Assembly: GCA_902806085.1 (NCBI GenBank)
Contig: CADCVH010000094.1
Span: 1 to 64,000, forward strand
DNA: 64,000 bases
Direction of reading: 5' to 3'
DNA from: an uncultured Rubrobacteraceae bacterium
GTDB lineage: Bacteria; Actinomycetota; Rubrobacteria; Rubrobacterales; Rubrobacteraceae
Shown here: positions 53,370-61,294 of the stretch, in pieces
Position numbering within the stretch: the stretch's first letter is position 1
How the letters are laid out: every line of letters begins with the position of its first letter
The notes under the pieces: generated by a model
The model's input: the letters and a program-made list of their open reading frames with translations, nothing else
Told to the model about the DNA's origin: nothing
Database searches by the model: none
Translations under genes and position numbers: made by a program

Positions 53370-53717
53370 ATGCCGGAGTTCCACAAGGTCGCCTCCACCG
53401 ACGAGGTCGCCCCCGGCACGGTAAAGCAGTACCGGGTCGAGGACCGTCCCGTCGCCCTGTGCAACGTGGACGGCGAGTTTCACGCCTTCGAGGACGTCTG
53501 CACCCACGCCTTCGCCTACCTGAGCGAGGGCGGGATGGAGGGGGACAGGATCAAGTGCCCCCTCCACGGCGCCCTCTTCGACGTCAGGTCCGGCCAGCCA
53601 AAAAGCCTCCCCGCCGTAAAGCCCGTGCCGAAGCACGAGGTCAAGGTCGAGGACGGCAACGTCTACGTCGCCATGAACCCCAAGCGCGTCAAGGTGGGTG
53701 GCCGGAGGCGCCCGTGA
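53370..53717 (+). CDS. Rieske-type ferredoxin
   Basis: 115 residues, soluble. The cluster site is CTHAFAYLSEG and CPLHGALFDVRSG. The domain resembles the biphenyl-dioxygenase-type ferredoxins, and this gene is often found directly after sufD. It may supply electrons for cluster assembly. Starts 2 nt after sufD and overlaps the HNH gene by 4 nt. A second Rieske protein in the window (27107) is exported, unlike this one. Confidence 0.9.
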   Translation: MPEFHKVASTDEVAPGTVKQYRVEDRPVALCNVDGEFHAFEDVCTHAFAYLSEGGMEGDRIKCPLHGALFDVRSGQPKSLPAVKPVPKHEVKVEDGNVYVAMNPKRVKVGGRRRP

Positions 53718-54361
53718 GGCGGGTCCTGATCCTGGCCGCGGTTCTCGCCGTGGCCGCGGCTTCGGTTTCCTGCGCCGAGATAGAACAGGCCCTCAACGAG
53801 AGCGGGTCGACCGCGGGCGGAAAGGCCCTCAAGAAGCTGGAGGTCGCGCCCCCCGGCTCCATGGCCGGGTACGACCGCGAGGACTTCCCGCACTGGTCGG
53901 ACGCGCAGGAGTTCGGGTGGAACGTGTCGGACGGCGCCTGCGACGTCAGGGAAGCGGCCTTGATCCGGGACGGCGAGGACGTTGTCGTAGGCGAGGGTTG
54001 CGACGTCGGGTCCGGCCGCTGGCTCGACCCCTACACCAAACGCACCTACACCGTTCCCCTCGACATAGACATAGACCACCTCGTCCCCCTGGCGAACGCC
54101 TACAGGAGCGGGGCCTCCGAGTGGGACGGGGCCGGGCGCGAGCGCTACGCCAACGACCCGGACAACCTCCTCTCCGTCGAGGACAACGCCAACCAGCAGA
54201 AGGGCGACAAGGGCCCCGAGGCCTGGAAGCCGCCGAACCGGGCCATCTGGTGCTCGTACGCGAGGCGTTGGATAGGCGTCAAATCCGACTACGCCCTGAC
54301 GGTCAAACCCCAAGAAAAGGCGGCCCTCAGAGAGATGCTCGCGACCTGCGAGAAGAGATGA
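53714..54361 (+). CDS. Lipoprotein with HNH/DUF1524-like nuclease domain
   Basis: 215 residues. The signal LILAAVLAVAAASVSC gives a lipobox Cys. The C-terminal domain contains DIDHLVPLANAYRSGASEWD, YANDPDNLLSVEDNANQQKG then DKGPEAW, the His-Asn-His layout of the DUF1524/GmrSD-C nucleases. It should cut nucleic acid outside the membrane, perhaps for nutrient use. GTG 53714 overlaps the Rieske stop, so it rides with the suf operon without an obvious functional link. Confidence 0.85.
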   Translation: MRRVLILAAVLAVAAASVSCAEIEQALNESGSTAGGKALKKLEVAPPGSMAGYDREDFPHWSDAQEFGWNVSDGACDVREAALIRDGEDVVVGEGCDVGSGRWLDPYTKRTYTVPLDIDIDHLVPLANAYRSGASEWDGAGRERYANDPDNLLSVEDNANQQKGDKGPEAWKPPNRAIWCSYARRWIGVKSDYALTVKPQEKAALREMLATCEKR

Positions 54362-54669
54362 CGGGCCCCCCCACCGCAGACAAGTTCCGGTCGACTTTCA
54401 CCTCCACCACCGGCGGCGTGATGACCGAAGAGGCGGGCGCCGTCACAGGAGAGCTGGATCTCGCGTGCCGGCCCGAAGTAGACGGGTTGCGCGTCGAGGT
54501 CCGCTACGCCGGCGCGGACGAGTGGTACACGGTTTCGGGCAGCCCGGTTCGGATCCAGGGCAGCCCCGGCGATGCGCCGGGACATATCTTGCGGCACCTG
54601 AGCACGCCGGGTCCCGTTGTCGACGGGAACGAGAAGGCCGTGACGCTGGAAGGGTTCGCCGGGCCCTGA
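54358..54669 (+). CDS. Small hypothetical protein
   Basis: 103 residues, no family recognised. Beta-rich: AGAVTGELDLACRPEVDGLR then VEVRYAGADEWYTVSGSPV, ending NEKAVTLEGFAGP. ATG 54358 overlaps the HNH stop (ATGA), which supports co-translation as the last gene of the suf transcript. Stop codons of this gene and the opposite TetR gene are 2 nt apart. Confidence 0.7.
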   Translation: MTGPPTADKFRSTFTSTTGGVMTEEAGAVTGELDLACRPEVDGLRVEVRYAGADEWYTVSGSPVRIQGSPGDAPGHILRHLSTPGPVVDGNEKAVTLEGFAGP

Positions 54670-54671
54670 GA

Positions 54672-55271
54672 CTACGGCTCGTCGGATACCCGCACGAAGA
54701 CGCGCCTCGTCAGATCCCGCATCCGCTCCACGTAGTGGTCCACCGACCAGCCGCGCTCCCTCGTCAGACTCTCCCAGTTGCGGATCGAGAGCATCGTCCA
54801 GAGCAGATCCGCTGCCTCCTCCGCGGGCCACCCGGGGACGAGCGTCCCATCGCGCCGGAGCTTCTCGATGATGTCGCGGCAGGCGTCGTGCACAGCCCCC
54901 ATCCGGTCGTTCCAGGCCGCCGCAACCGCCTCGTCGGTTTCGCGCTCCGCCAGCAGGGCCCTCGCTATGCCGTATATCTCCGGTACGTAGTTGCCCCAGA
55001 ACTCGACGTAGGACTCCAGGCGCTCCACCCCGCCGCCCGCCGCCCGGTAGCGACGCAAGCGTTCGTCTAGACCGAGGACCTCGTCCCCGTAGCGGACGGT
55101 CGCCACCATCAACTCAGCCCTGGAACCGAAGTGATCGTATACCGCCTGCCTCGAAACCCCCGCCCCCTTAGCGACGTCGCCCATGCGAACGTTCCGGCCG
55201 ACACGCTCCACCATCAACCGCCACGTCGCTTCGAGGATCCGCTCACGGGTTTTTCGTTCTCCCCTTGACAC
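54672..55271 (-). CDS. TetR family transcriptional regulator
   Basis: 199 residues. N-terminal DNA-binding domain: RERILEATWRLMVERVGRNV then MGDVAKGAGVSRQAVYDHFG. The ligand domain has Trp-rich helices (VEFWGNYVPEIYG, MLSIRNWESLTRERGW). GTG 55271 lies next to a TTGACA box. Divergent from the NAD(P)-binding oxidoreductase at 55335, which is its likely target; repeated half-sites lie between them. Confidence 0.92.
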   Translation of the reverse strand: MSRGERKTRERILEATWRLMVERVGRNVRMGDVAKGAGVSRQAVYDHFGSRAELMVATVRYGDEVLGLDERLRRYRAAGGGVERLESYVEFWGNYVPEIYGIARALLAERETDEAVAAAWNDRMGAVHDACRDIIEKLRRDGTLVPGWPAEEAADLLWTMLSIRNWESLTRERGWSVDHYVERMRDLTRRVFVRVSDEP

Positions 55272-55321
55272 ACTGTAAAGTATAGGTTAGCTTTACCGCA
55301 CGTCAATTTACATGGTGTAAA
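55265..55321. promoter_or_regulatory. Divergent promoter with TetR operator sites
   Basis: TTGACA (55265-55270), 17 nt, TAGCTT form a plus-strand promoter. GTAAAG (55275-55280) and CTTTAC (55291-55296) flank the spacer, and TTTACA-TGG-TGTAAA (55307-55321) is a second perfect inverted repeat near the start point. Confidence 0.6.
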
Positions 55322-55334
55322 GAAAAGGAGGACT

Positions 55335-55958
55335 ATGAGGGTACTGGTGTTTGGGGCGACGGGGAGCGTCGGGCGGCAAGTCGTCGAGCAGGGGCTCGCG
55401 CGGGGGCACGAGGTCACGGCGTTCGTGCGGGATCCTTCCGGGCTGGACGTGGCGCACGAGGGGTTGACGGTCTTCCGGGGTGATGTCCTGGATGCCTCTT
55501 CGGTGGAGAGGGCGGTGCGGGGTCAGGAGGCCGTGTTGTGCTCCATCGGCGCGGGCAGGAAGGGCGGGGTCCGCTCGGAGGGTACGCGGAACATAGTCCG
55601 CGCGATGGAGGGGGCGGGCGTGCGGCGTCTCGTCTGCCAGACCACGCTCGGTGCCGGCGAGAGTTCGGCAAACCTCAACTTCTTTTGGAAGCACGTCATG
55701 TTCGGGCTCCTGCTGCGGGGCGCCTTCGCGGACCACGAGCAGCAAGAAGCGCACGTCAGGAGGAGTGATCTGGATTGGACGATAGTCCGGCCGGCGGCCT
55801 TAACCGACGGCGGGCGCACGGGCGGGTACCGGCACGGCTTCCCGCCCTCCAAGAAGGGGTTGGGGCTCAAGATCTCACGCGCCGACGTGGCCGATTTCAT
55901 GCTCGACCAACTGACGGACGACGCCTACCTCCGGCAGGCACCGGGCCTCTCCTACTGA
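55335..55958 (+). CDS. NAD(P)-binding oxidoreductase, atypical SDR
   Basis: 207 residues. Rossmann motif VFGATGSVGRQVVEQGLARG, then VRRLVCQTTLGAGESSANLN and LDWTIVRPAALTDGGRTGG. This matches the NmrA/biliverdin-reductase-B-like group that uses NAD(P)H. ATG 55335 follows AAAAGGAGGA. Its promoter carries TetR half-sites, so induction by a small molecule is likely. Substrate unknown. Cytosolic. Confidence 0.88.
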   Translation: MRVLVFGATGSVGRQVVEQGLARGHEVTAFVRDPSGLDVAHEGLTVFRGDVLDASSVERAVRGQEAVLCSIGAGRKGGVRSEGTRNIVRAMEGAGVRRLVCQTTLGAGESSANLNFFWKHVMFGLLLRGAFADHEQQEAHVRRSDLDWTIVRPAALTDGGRTGGYRHGFPPSKKGLGLKISRADVADFMLDQLTDDAYLRQAPGLSY

Positions 55959-55998
55959 GCCCGAGGCCGGGAACCGCGACGAACAAGGGAGACGGGAC

Positions 55999-56526
55999 AT
56001 GACACGGAGACTGCCCATCGGCCGGCCCATACGGGACTCTACCCTGGCCTGCGCGGTCCTCACGACGGGCCTCATGGCCGGCGTCTTCTACGCCTACTCG
56101 GTCTCCGTCAACCTCGGTCTGGCGGAGAGTCCGGACGCCTCGTACGTCGCGACCATGAACGAGATCAACGAGAAGATACAGAACCCCTTGTTCTTCCTGG
56201 GCTTCTTCGGCGCCGCCGTGTTTCCGGTCGCCGCCCTCGTAGCCCACCTTCCGCGCCGGCGGTCGGGCCGCTACCGGCTTATCGTGCTGGCCTGCGCGCT
56301 CTACGTCGGCGGCAGCTTCCTGGTGACGGCCCTGGCAAACGTGCCCCTGAACGACGAGTTGGCCCGGGTCGCCACCGAAGCGCCAGCAAGCGAGCTGGCG
56401 CGCGCGAGGGTCGCCTACGAGGAACCGTGGAACTTCTGGAACAACGTGCGCACCCTGTTCTCCCTGGGGGCGTTCGTGGCTCTTATCGGGGCCTCCCTGC
56501 AACGCGAAGACCCCAAAGCGGGTTGA
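55999..56526 (+). CDS. DUF1772 membrane protein (anthrone-oxygenase-like)
   Basis: 175 residues with four membrane helices; TTGLMAGVFYAYSVSVNLGL, EINEKIQNPLFFLGFFGAAV and NVPLNDELARV are DUF1772 hallmarks. Some relatives act in polyketide tailoring; here the role is unknown. Lies 40 nt after the oxidoreductase and shares its strand, so it may belong to the TetR-controlled unit. Confidence 0.85.
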   Translation: MTRRLPIGRPIRDSTLACAVLTTGLMAGVFYAYSVSVNLGLAESPDASYVATMNEINEKIQNPLFFLGFFGAAVFPVAALVAHLPRRRSGRYRLIVLACALYVGGSFLVTALANVPLNDELARVATEAPASELARARVAYEEPWNFWNNVRTLFSLGAFVALIGASLQREDPKAG

Positions 56527-56626
56527 ACGGCGGGTCGGCCCAACGGATCGGGCGGGTCGGGACGCTTAACCGGGGGGCCACGACGGGTAAGCAGCTCGTG
56601 GCGTAGACGGGGAATCAGGAGGCGTC

Positions 56627-57091
56627 ATGCTGCTTGAAGGATCTTGCCACTGCAAAGCCGTGAGGTTCCGGGTCGAGTCCGACACGTTCTATCCTTACCA
56701 GGCGTGCTACTGCTCGATCTGCCGCAAGACGGCCGGTGGCGGGGGTTACGCCATCAACCTCGGGGCCGACGCGAACACGCTGGAGGTCGAAGGTAGGGAA
56801 AACCTCTCGGTCTACGCCGCGAGCAGCCAGGACCGCGGCGCCCCGGAGCGGAACTTCTGCCGATACTGCGGCAGCTACCTCTGGCTCTTCAACCCGATGT
56901 GGCCGGATCTGGTCCACCCCTTCGCCTCCGCTATAGATACGCCGCTCCCGAAGCCCCCTGAGCACGTCCGGCTCATGCTGAACTACGCGGCGCCGTGGTG
57001 CGAGATCCCGACCGGCGAGGACGAGAAGCTCTTCCCCGAGTACCCGGAAGAGTCCCTGGAGGACTGGCACCGTCGGCACGACCTGCCGTAA
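56627..57091 (+). CDS. GFA family zinc-binding protein
   Basis: 154 residues. Zinc sites GSCHCKAVRF, CYCSICRKTAGG and FCRYCGSYLW give the Gfa/CENP-V pattern. The founding member was described as a glutathione-dependent formaldehyde-activating enzyme, a role disputed for most homologues. ATG 56627 follows AGGAGG at about 4-5 nt. Probably its own unit; about 100 bp precede it. Confidence 0.88.
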   Translation: MLLEGSCHCKAVRFRVESDTFYPYQACYCSICRKTAGGGGYAINLGADANTLEVEGRENLSVYAASSQDRGAPERNFCRYCGSYLWLFNPMWPDLVHPFASAIDTPLPKPPEHVRLMLNYAAPWCEIPTGEDEKLFPEYPEESLEDWHRRHDLP

Positions 57092-57142
57092 CGTCGCGCG
57101 AATTATCCTGTCCCCGGTGTCAGCATCAAGCTCGGGATGTAG

Positions 57143-57413
57143 GTGGAGCGTAGGGCCGGGACCACTAATCGGGGAGCGAAGATCGGCATACTCTCCGTAA
57201 GCGCGGCCCTGGTTGCGATGTGGGTCGTGGAGATAATGAACCTGGTCTTCTTCGGAGGAGGGCTCTATGTCTACGGCATCCTGCCAAGGTCAGTCGACGG
57301 GCTGGATGGGGTGGTTCTAGCACCGTTCCTCCACGCCAGCATCGTCCACCTAGCGTACAATACGATACCGTTTGTCGTCTTCGGCTTCCTGGGCGGCGCG
57401 TTCTCAGCCTACC
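57143..57413 (+). pseudogene. N-terminal fragment of a rhomboid-family membrane protein
   Basis: Residues 10-90 read ALVAMWVVEIMNLVFFGGG, YGILPRSVDGLDGVVLAPFL and HASIVHLAYNTIPFVVFGFL, the first half of a rhomboid intramembrane protease (HxxxN in the HLAYN motif). The frame then enters a 130-bp MITE at 57414 and becomes unrelated. The helices carrying the catalytic GxSG Ser and His are missing and are not found on the far side of the element, so the gene is non-functional. Confidence 0.78.
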
Positions 57414-57543
57414 TCAGCCTGTTGAAAAACTCGGTATCGGATCGGTTGGCGGTCCCGAAACCCGTCTCGACACACCCGAAGTACCGCTTTCATGGCCGAA
57501 TCGTTGGCCAAAGACGGCGCTCGGGGTTCTGCCAACAGGCTGA
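57414..57543 (+). mobile_element. 130-bp MITE-like element, copy 1
   Basis: Begins TCAGCCTGTTGAAAAA and ends CCAACAGGCTGA. Shares long words with the reverse complement of copy 2 (CGAAACCCGTCTCGA, GGCCGAATCGTTG, GACGGCGCT). No coding capacity. It has cut a rhomboid gene. No clear target-site duplication. Confidence 0.85.
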
Positions 57544-57705
57544 GACCTTCTCGGAACCTCGCCCGTTTCGTAGGCTCGTAAGGTTCTCGAACCATGTAAC
57601 GGAACGTTTACGTGAACCGGCCCGTCCGGGGATGCGCCGCCTTCGTAGGCGGGTGTATTCTGTCCTTTCGGACGGCCCACGAGGACCGAGCAAGGAGGCG
57701 TCGCG

Positions 57706-58530
57706 ATGAGCACGATCACCACCGAAGACGGCACGCAGATCTTCTACAAGGACTGGGGAGAGGGCCAACCCGTGGTCTTCAGCCACGGCTGGCCGCTTTC
57801 GGCCGACGACTGGGACACCCAAATGATGTTCTTCCTACAACAAGGCTACCGAGTCGTCGCCCACGATCGACGCGGGCACGGACGCTCCACGCAGACCAGC
57901 GACGGTCACGACATGGACCACTACGCCGACGACCTGGCGGCGCTGACCGCCCACCTCGATCTCCGGGACGCCGTCCATATCGGCCACTCAACCGGCGGCG
58001 GCGAAGTCGTCCACTACATCGCCCGCCATGGCGAAACCCGCGTGGCGAAAGCGGTGTTGATCAGCGCGGTGCCACCCCTCATGGTGCAGACCGACGCCAA
58101 CCCGGGCGGCCTGCCGAAAAGCGTGTTCGACGACATCCAGGACCAGGTCGCCGCCAACCGGTCCGGGCTCTACCGCGACTTCGCCTCGGGTCCCTTCTAC
58201 GGCTTCAACCGGCCCGGCGTTGAACCCTCGGAAGCCACCATCGAGAACTGGTGGCGCCAGGGGATGATGGGCGGGGCGAAGGCGCACTACGACGGCGTAG
58301 TCGCATTCTCCCAGACCGACTTCACCGAGGACCTCAAGAAGATCACGGTGCCGGTCCTGGTCATGCACGGCGACGACGACCAGGTCGTCCCCTACGCCAA
58401 CTCCGCGCCGCTGTCCGCGCAGCTGCTGCAAAACGGGACGCTGAAGACGTACGAAGGATTCCCGCATGGCATGCCGACAACCGAGGCCGAGACCATCAAC
58501 GCCGACCTGCTGGACTTCCTCAGAGGGTGA
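57706..58530 (+). CDS. Alpha/beta hydrolase, non-haem chloroperoxidase type
   Basis: 274 residues. Oxyanion motif [10 protein letters not shown], nucleophile in GHSTGGGE, Asp in [11 protein letters not shown] and His in [11 protein letters not shown]. Clearly paralogous to the hydrolase at 43504-44337. ATG 57706 follows AAGGAGG; a TATTCT box lies about 50 nt upstream, so it has its own promoter between the MITE and the gene. It is the only gene between the two inverted MITE copies, which suggests it could have been carried by them. Confidence 0.9.
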   Translation: MSTITTEDGTQIFYKDWGEGQPVVFSHGWPLSADDWDTQMMFFLQQGYRVVAHDRRGHGRSTQTSDGHDMDHYADDLAALTAHLDLRDAVHIGHSTGGGEVVHYIARHGETRVAKAVLISAVPPLMVQTDANPGGLPKSVFDDIQDQVAANRSGLYRDFASGPFYGFNRPGVEPSEATIENWWRQGMMGGAKAHYDGVVAFSQTDFTEDLKKITVPVLVMHGDDDQVVPYANSAPLSAQLLQNGTLKTYEGFPHGMPTTEAETINADLLDFLRG

Positions 58531-58589
58531 GGAGCCACACTAACCCCATCACGGCGGAAGGCCTTATTCGCCCAACCTCGTAGAAGGCC

Positions 58590-58720
58590 TCAGCCTGTTG
58601 AAAAATCTCCCAAGCGCCGTCCTCGGACAACGATTCGGCCCCGAGGGTGATGCTTACGGTGCTTCGAGACGGGTTTCGAGGCTGCTAACCGAACCCTTAC
58701 CGCCTTTTTCAACAGGCTGA
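58590..58720 (-). mobile_element. 131-bp MITE-like element, copy 2 (inverted)
   Basis: Perfect 16-bp terminal inverted repeats, TCAGCCTGTTGAAAAA and TTTTTCAACAGGCTGA. The reverse complement aligns with copy 1 along its length. Flanked by CC on both sides. Confidence 0.88.
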
Positions 58721-58752
58721 CCTCTTCCGCGAACGGAGATCTGAGCTGGAGA

Positions 58753-59478
58753 TCAAAAAGTAGACCAGCGCGAGATGGCCCCTAAAGCCAGGCTGTTTAT
58801 TAACGAGAGCCCCTCGTCCGCCTCGTGCGCAGTTGCTCTGACGAAGGCAACGATGAGAGGATGCGGGTTCCCGGGAGATGATTTTGTCTGCGGCACGAAG
58901 AGCGTCGCGACGCAGAACGGGTGCCCGGGCAGTTCTACTACCCGCGCTTCGGCGTCGGCTTCCGTTCCCGAGACGCGCAGGGGCCGCCCTCTTCCACGAG
59001 CCTTCGGGCACGTAGATCGAGCCCGTAGTTGCAGCGGTACTCCTCGGCCTCCGGGAGGCCGTAGGTGGCGTGGGCCTTCGATCCCGGCTCCATCTCCACG
59101 CGCATCGTCTGCCCGTACGGGGAGCGACTCAGGGCGGAGATGAAGGGGTTCGGGGCGTGGGGATCGTACTCGATCACGGCGTGCTGGAAACCCCCCGCAC
59201 GTCCCGACAAACGGCAGGCCGTTCTCGCGGGCGAAGCGCATGGCTTCGAGCGCGCCATCGAGGCTCTTGTGGGGGCTTCCGGGGGAGCAGAATACGGCGT
59301 CGAAACGGCGCACCACTTTCCCGGCCCGTCCTCTGAGGGCGTCGGTCGGTAGCCATTCGGAGGAGACGGATATGCCAAGATGGGCACCCGCGTGGCGCAG
59401 CGACTCTTCGGTTGCCCCGTGCGTGGGGCTGCCCGGGTCGCAATCCCCGATGATTCCTACGTCGATGCGCTCCGCCAT
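58753..59478 (-). pseudogene. CTP-synthase-like GATase with two compensating frameshifts
   Basis: Frame A: MAERIDVGIIGDCDPGSPTH then GLPFVGTCGG, the start of a class-I glutamine amidotransferase up to the nucleophile Cys. Frame B: FQHAVIEYDPHAPNPFISAL and MEPGSKAHATYGLPEAEEYR. Frame A again: LRVSGTEADAEARVVELPGH and FVPQTKSSPGNPHPLIVAFV. Shift 1 is an extra base in a GGGGGGTTT run near 59205; shift 2, a lost base near 58985, restores the frame. An intervening block is also absent. Stand-alone PyrG-like GATases are unstudied. Confidence 0.72.
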
Positions 59479-59571
59479 TTCGGCCCCCTCCGCATGGGGC
59501 GAAAAACAACGGAAATCCAGTATGGTACATCCTGGGGCGGCTACGCTCCCTGCTACAATCCTGCCACGGTG

Positions 59572-59976
59572 ATGCAAGAGCTTTACAAAGAGATCGTGCT
59601 GGACCACTTCAGGCGCCCCCGGAACAGGGGCGAGCTGGAGGGGGCGCAGATAGTGGAGCACCTGAACAACCCCCTGTGCGGCGACGAGGTGACGGTCTAC
59701 GCTGGCCTGCGCGGCGGGGAACTGGAGGTGAGGTTCACGGGGCGCGGCTGCGCCATAAGCCAGGCATCGGCCTCGATGCTCGCCGAGCGGCTCGCGGGCA
59801 AGGGCCGCGAAGAGGCGGAAGAGGAGATCGAAGCCTTCCTGCAGATGATGCGATCGGAGGAAAACGAGGCGCTCGGCGAACTTGTCGCCCTCAAGAACGT
59901 CGTCCAGACCCCGAACCGCATCCGCTGCGCCACCCTCGCCTGGGACGCCCTGAAGCGCGGCCTCGAAAGCCGCTGA
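59572..59976 (+). CDS. sufU: SUF-type Fe-S assembly protein SufU
   Basis: 134 residues. Zinc-binding sulfur acceptor for the cysteine desulfurase SufS. The ligands are in NNPLCGDEV, FTGRGCAISQASA and RIRCATLAWDALKR. ATG 59572 is preceded by an in-frame GTG; a TACAAT box lies 12 nt upstream and no ribosome site is seen. It is 6 kb from sufCBD and no sufS is in the window, so the system is dispersed. Confidence 0.93.
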   Translation: MQELYKEIVLDHFRRPRNRGELEGAQIVEHLNNPLCGDEVTVYAGLRGGELEVRFTGRGCAISQASASMLAERLAGKGREEAEEEIEAFLQMMRSEENEALGELVALKNVVQTPNRIRCATLAWDALKRGLESR

Positions 59977-60105
59977 CGGATCGGCCCTGCCCGCACGCCC
60001 CGGGAAAAGCGCCCAGGGCTCCGGGCGAACGCGAAGATCTCCTCGCGGCCTTTATCCCGAAAGAACGCGTGGAGGTCCTCCGGCATCTTCGATGCCGCGG
60101 CCGGA

Positions 60106-60354
60106 TCAGGAGCCGTTACCGTTGCCCTTTTCGGCCTCCAGGGATTCCAGGACGCCCTGCAGCAGGCCGGGGGCGAGTTCGTCGCCGCCGGGGCTGATGA
60201 CCCAGTTCAGGCCGCTGCCTCCGGGGATGTTGGGGCACTTGACCCGGGCGCAGAGCACGTAGGTCTCCAGCTCCGCCTCCTCAGGGTAGAAGCTGGTGAG
60301 GTGATCGACCATCGTCGTCACCGAGTTGTTGAACAGAGATAGTTCTATTGCCAC
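60106..60354 (-). CDS. Small hypothetical protein
   Basis: 82 residues, no family. MAIELSLFNNSVTTMVDHLT then YPEEAELETYVLCARVKCPN includes two Cys in CARVKC. GTG 60354 is chosen for GGAGG 4 nt upstream; an ATG at 60378 is possible. Flanked by sufU and an SDR gene on the other strand. Function unknown. Confidence 0.5.
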   Translation of the reverse strand: MAIELSLFNNSVTTMVDHLTSFYPEEAELETYVLCARVKCPNIPGGSGLNWVISPGGDELAPGLLQGVLESLEAEKGNGNGS

Positions 60355-60501
60355 GTCGCCTCCGTTTCGCTCTCCCATAGCTCTCCGTCCGAACATGCTA
60401 CCCGGCATCACCACTTCTCACTCGACCTGTTTGGCGTTTGCCCGTCGCGGCCGGGGGTAAACCCCGCAAGAACGTTCCACGAACCTCTGAAGGAGGCTGG
60501 C

Positions 60502-61266
60502 ATGAGCCCGGTAGCCATAGTGACGGCTTCAGACTCGGGGATAGGACAGGAATGCGCCAAGGAGCTCGCTGAGAACGGCTTCGACGTCGGCATCACGTAC
60601 CGCTCGGACGAGGCCGGCGCCAGTGAGACGCTCGCAGCGGTCGAGGCGGCGGGGCGCAGGGGCGAGGTGCGGCGTCTCGACCTCACGGAGCTGCCGGACG
60701 CGGCGGGCGTGATCGACGACCTCGCGGATTCCCTGGGCGGCGTGGACGTGCTGGTCAACAACGCGGGCACCGGCGACCCGACCGGGGACTTTCTGGAGCT
60801 CCCTTACGAGGAGTGGCGCCAGGTCATAGACACGAACCTCTCCGGGGCGTTCCTCTGCGCCCAGCGGGCGGCCCGTAGGATGGTCGAAGCGGGGAACGGG
60901 GGCAGGATAATCAACATCACCTCCGTCCACGAGCACGTCCCCCGGATCGGCGCCTCGGCCTACTGCGCCTCCAAGGGAGGCCTCGGCCTCCTCACCAAGG
61001 TGATGGCGATGGAGCTCGGGAAGCACGGCATAACCGTCAACGCCGTCGGTCCCGGCGAGATAGCCACCCCCATGACCGGCGCCGAAGACACCGACCCCTC
61101 GACGGTAGAACGGCCCAACATCCCGCTCGGGCGCCCCGGCCACGCCCGCGAGATCTCGCACTTCGTCGCCTTCCTCGCCTCGGAGAAGAGCTCCTACGCC
61201 ACGGGTTCCTCCATCATCGTGGACGGCGGCCTGACGCTCATGGGCGCGCAGTTGGGCGCGGGCTGA
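60502..61266 (+). CDS. SDR family oxidoreductase
   Basis: 254 residues, a classical short-chain dehydrogenase. VTASDSGIGQECAKELAENG (TGxxxGIG variant with ASDSGIG), VDVLVNNAGTG, NITSVHEHVPRIGASAYCAS then KGGLG give the Ser-Tyr-Lys triad. Resembles glucose-1-dehydrogenase/3-oxoacyl reductase types; substrate unknown. ATG 60502 follows GAAGGAGG. Monocistronic. Cytosolic, NAD(P)-dependent. Confidence 0.9.
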   Translation: MSPVAIVTASDSGIGQECAKELAENGFDVGITYRSDEAGASETLAAVEAAGRRGEVRRLDLTELPDAAGVIDDLADSLGGVDVLVNNAGTGDPTGDFLELPYEEWRQVIDTNLSGAFLCAQRAARRMVEAGNGGRIINITSVHEHVPRIGASAYCASKGGLGLLTKVMAMELGKHGITVNAVGPGEIATPMTGAEDTDPSTVERPNIPLGRPGHAREISHFVAFLASEKSSYATGSSIIVDGGLTLMGAQLGAG

Positions 61267-61294
61267 GAGCGCCCCGCGATCCGGTCGGCTTCCC

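Noticed and set aside
59697-60086. Minus-strand ORF starting MPEDLHAFFRDKG
   Set aside because: The first 25 residues look protein-like, but the rest is antisense to sufU and no start signal exists.
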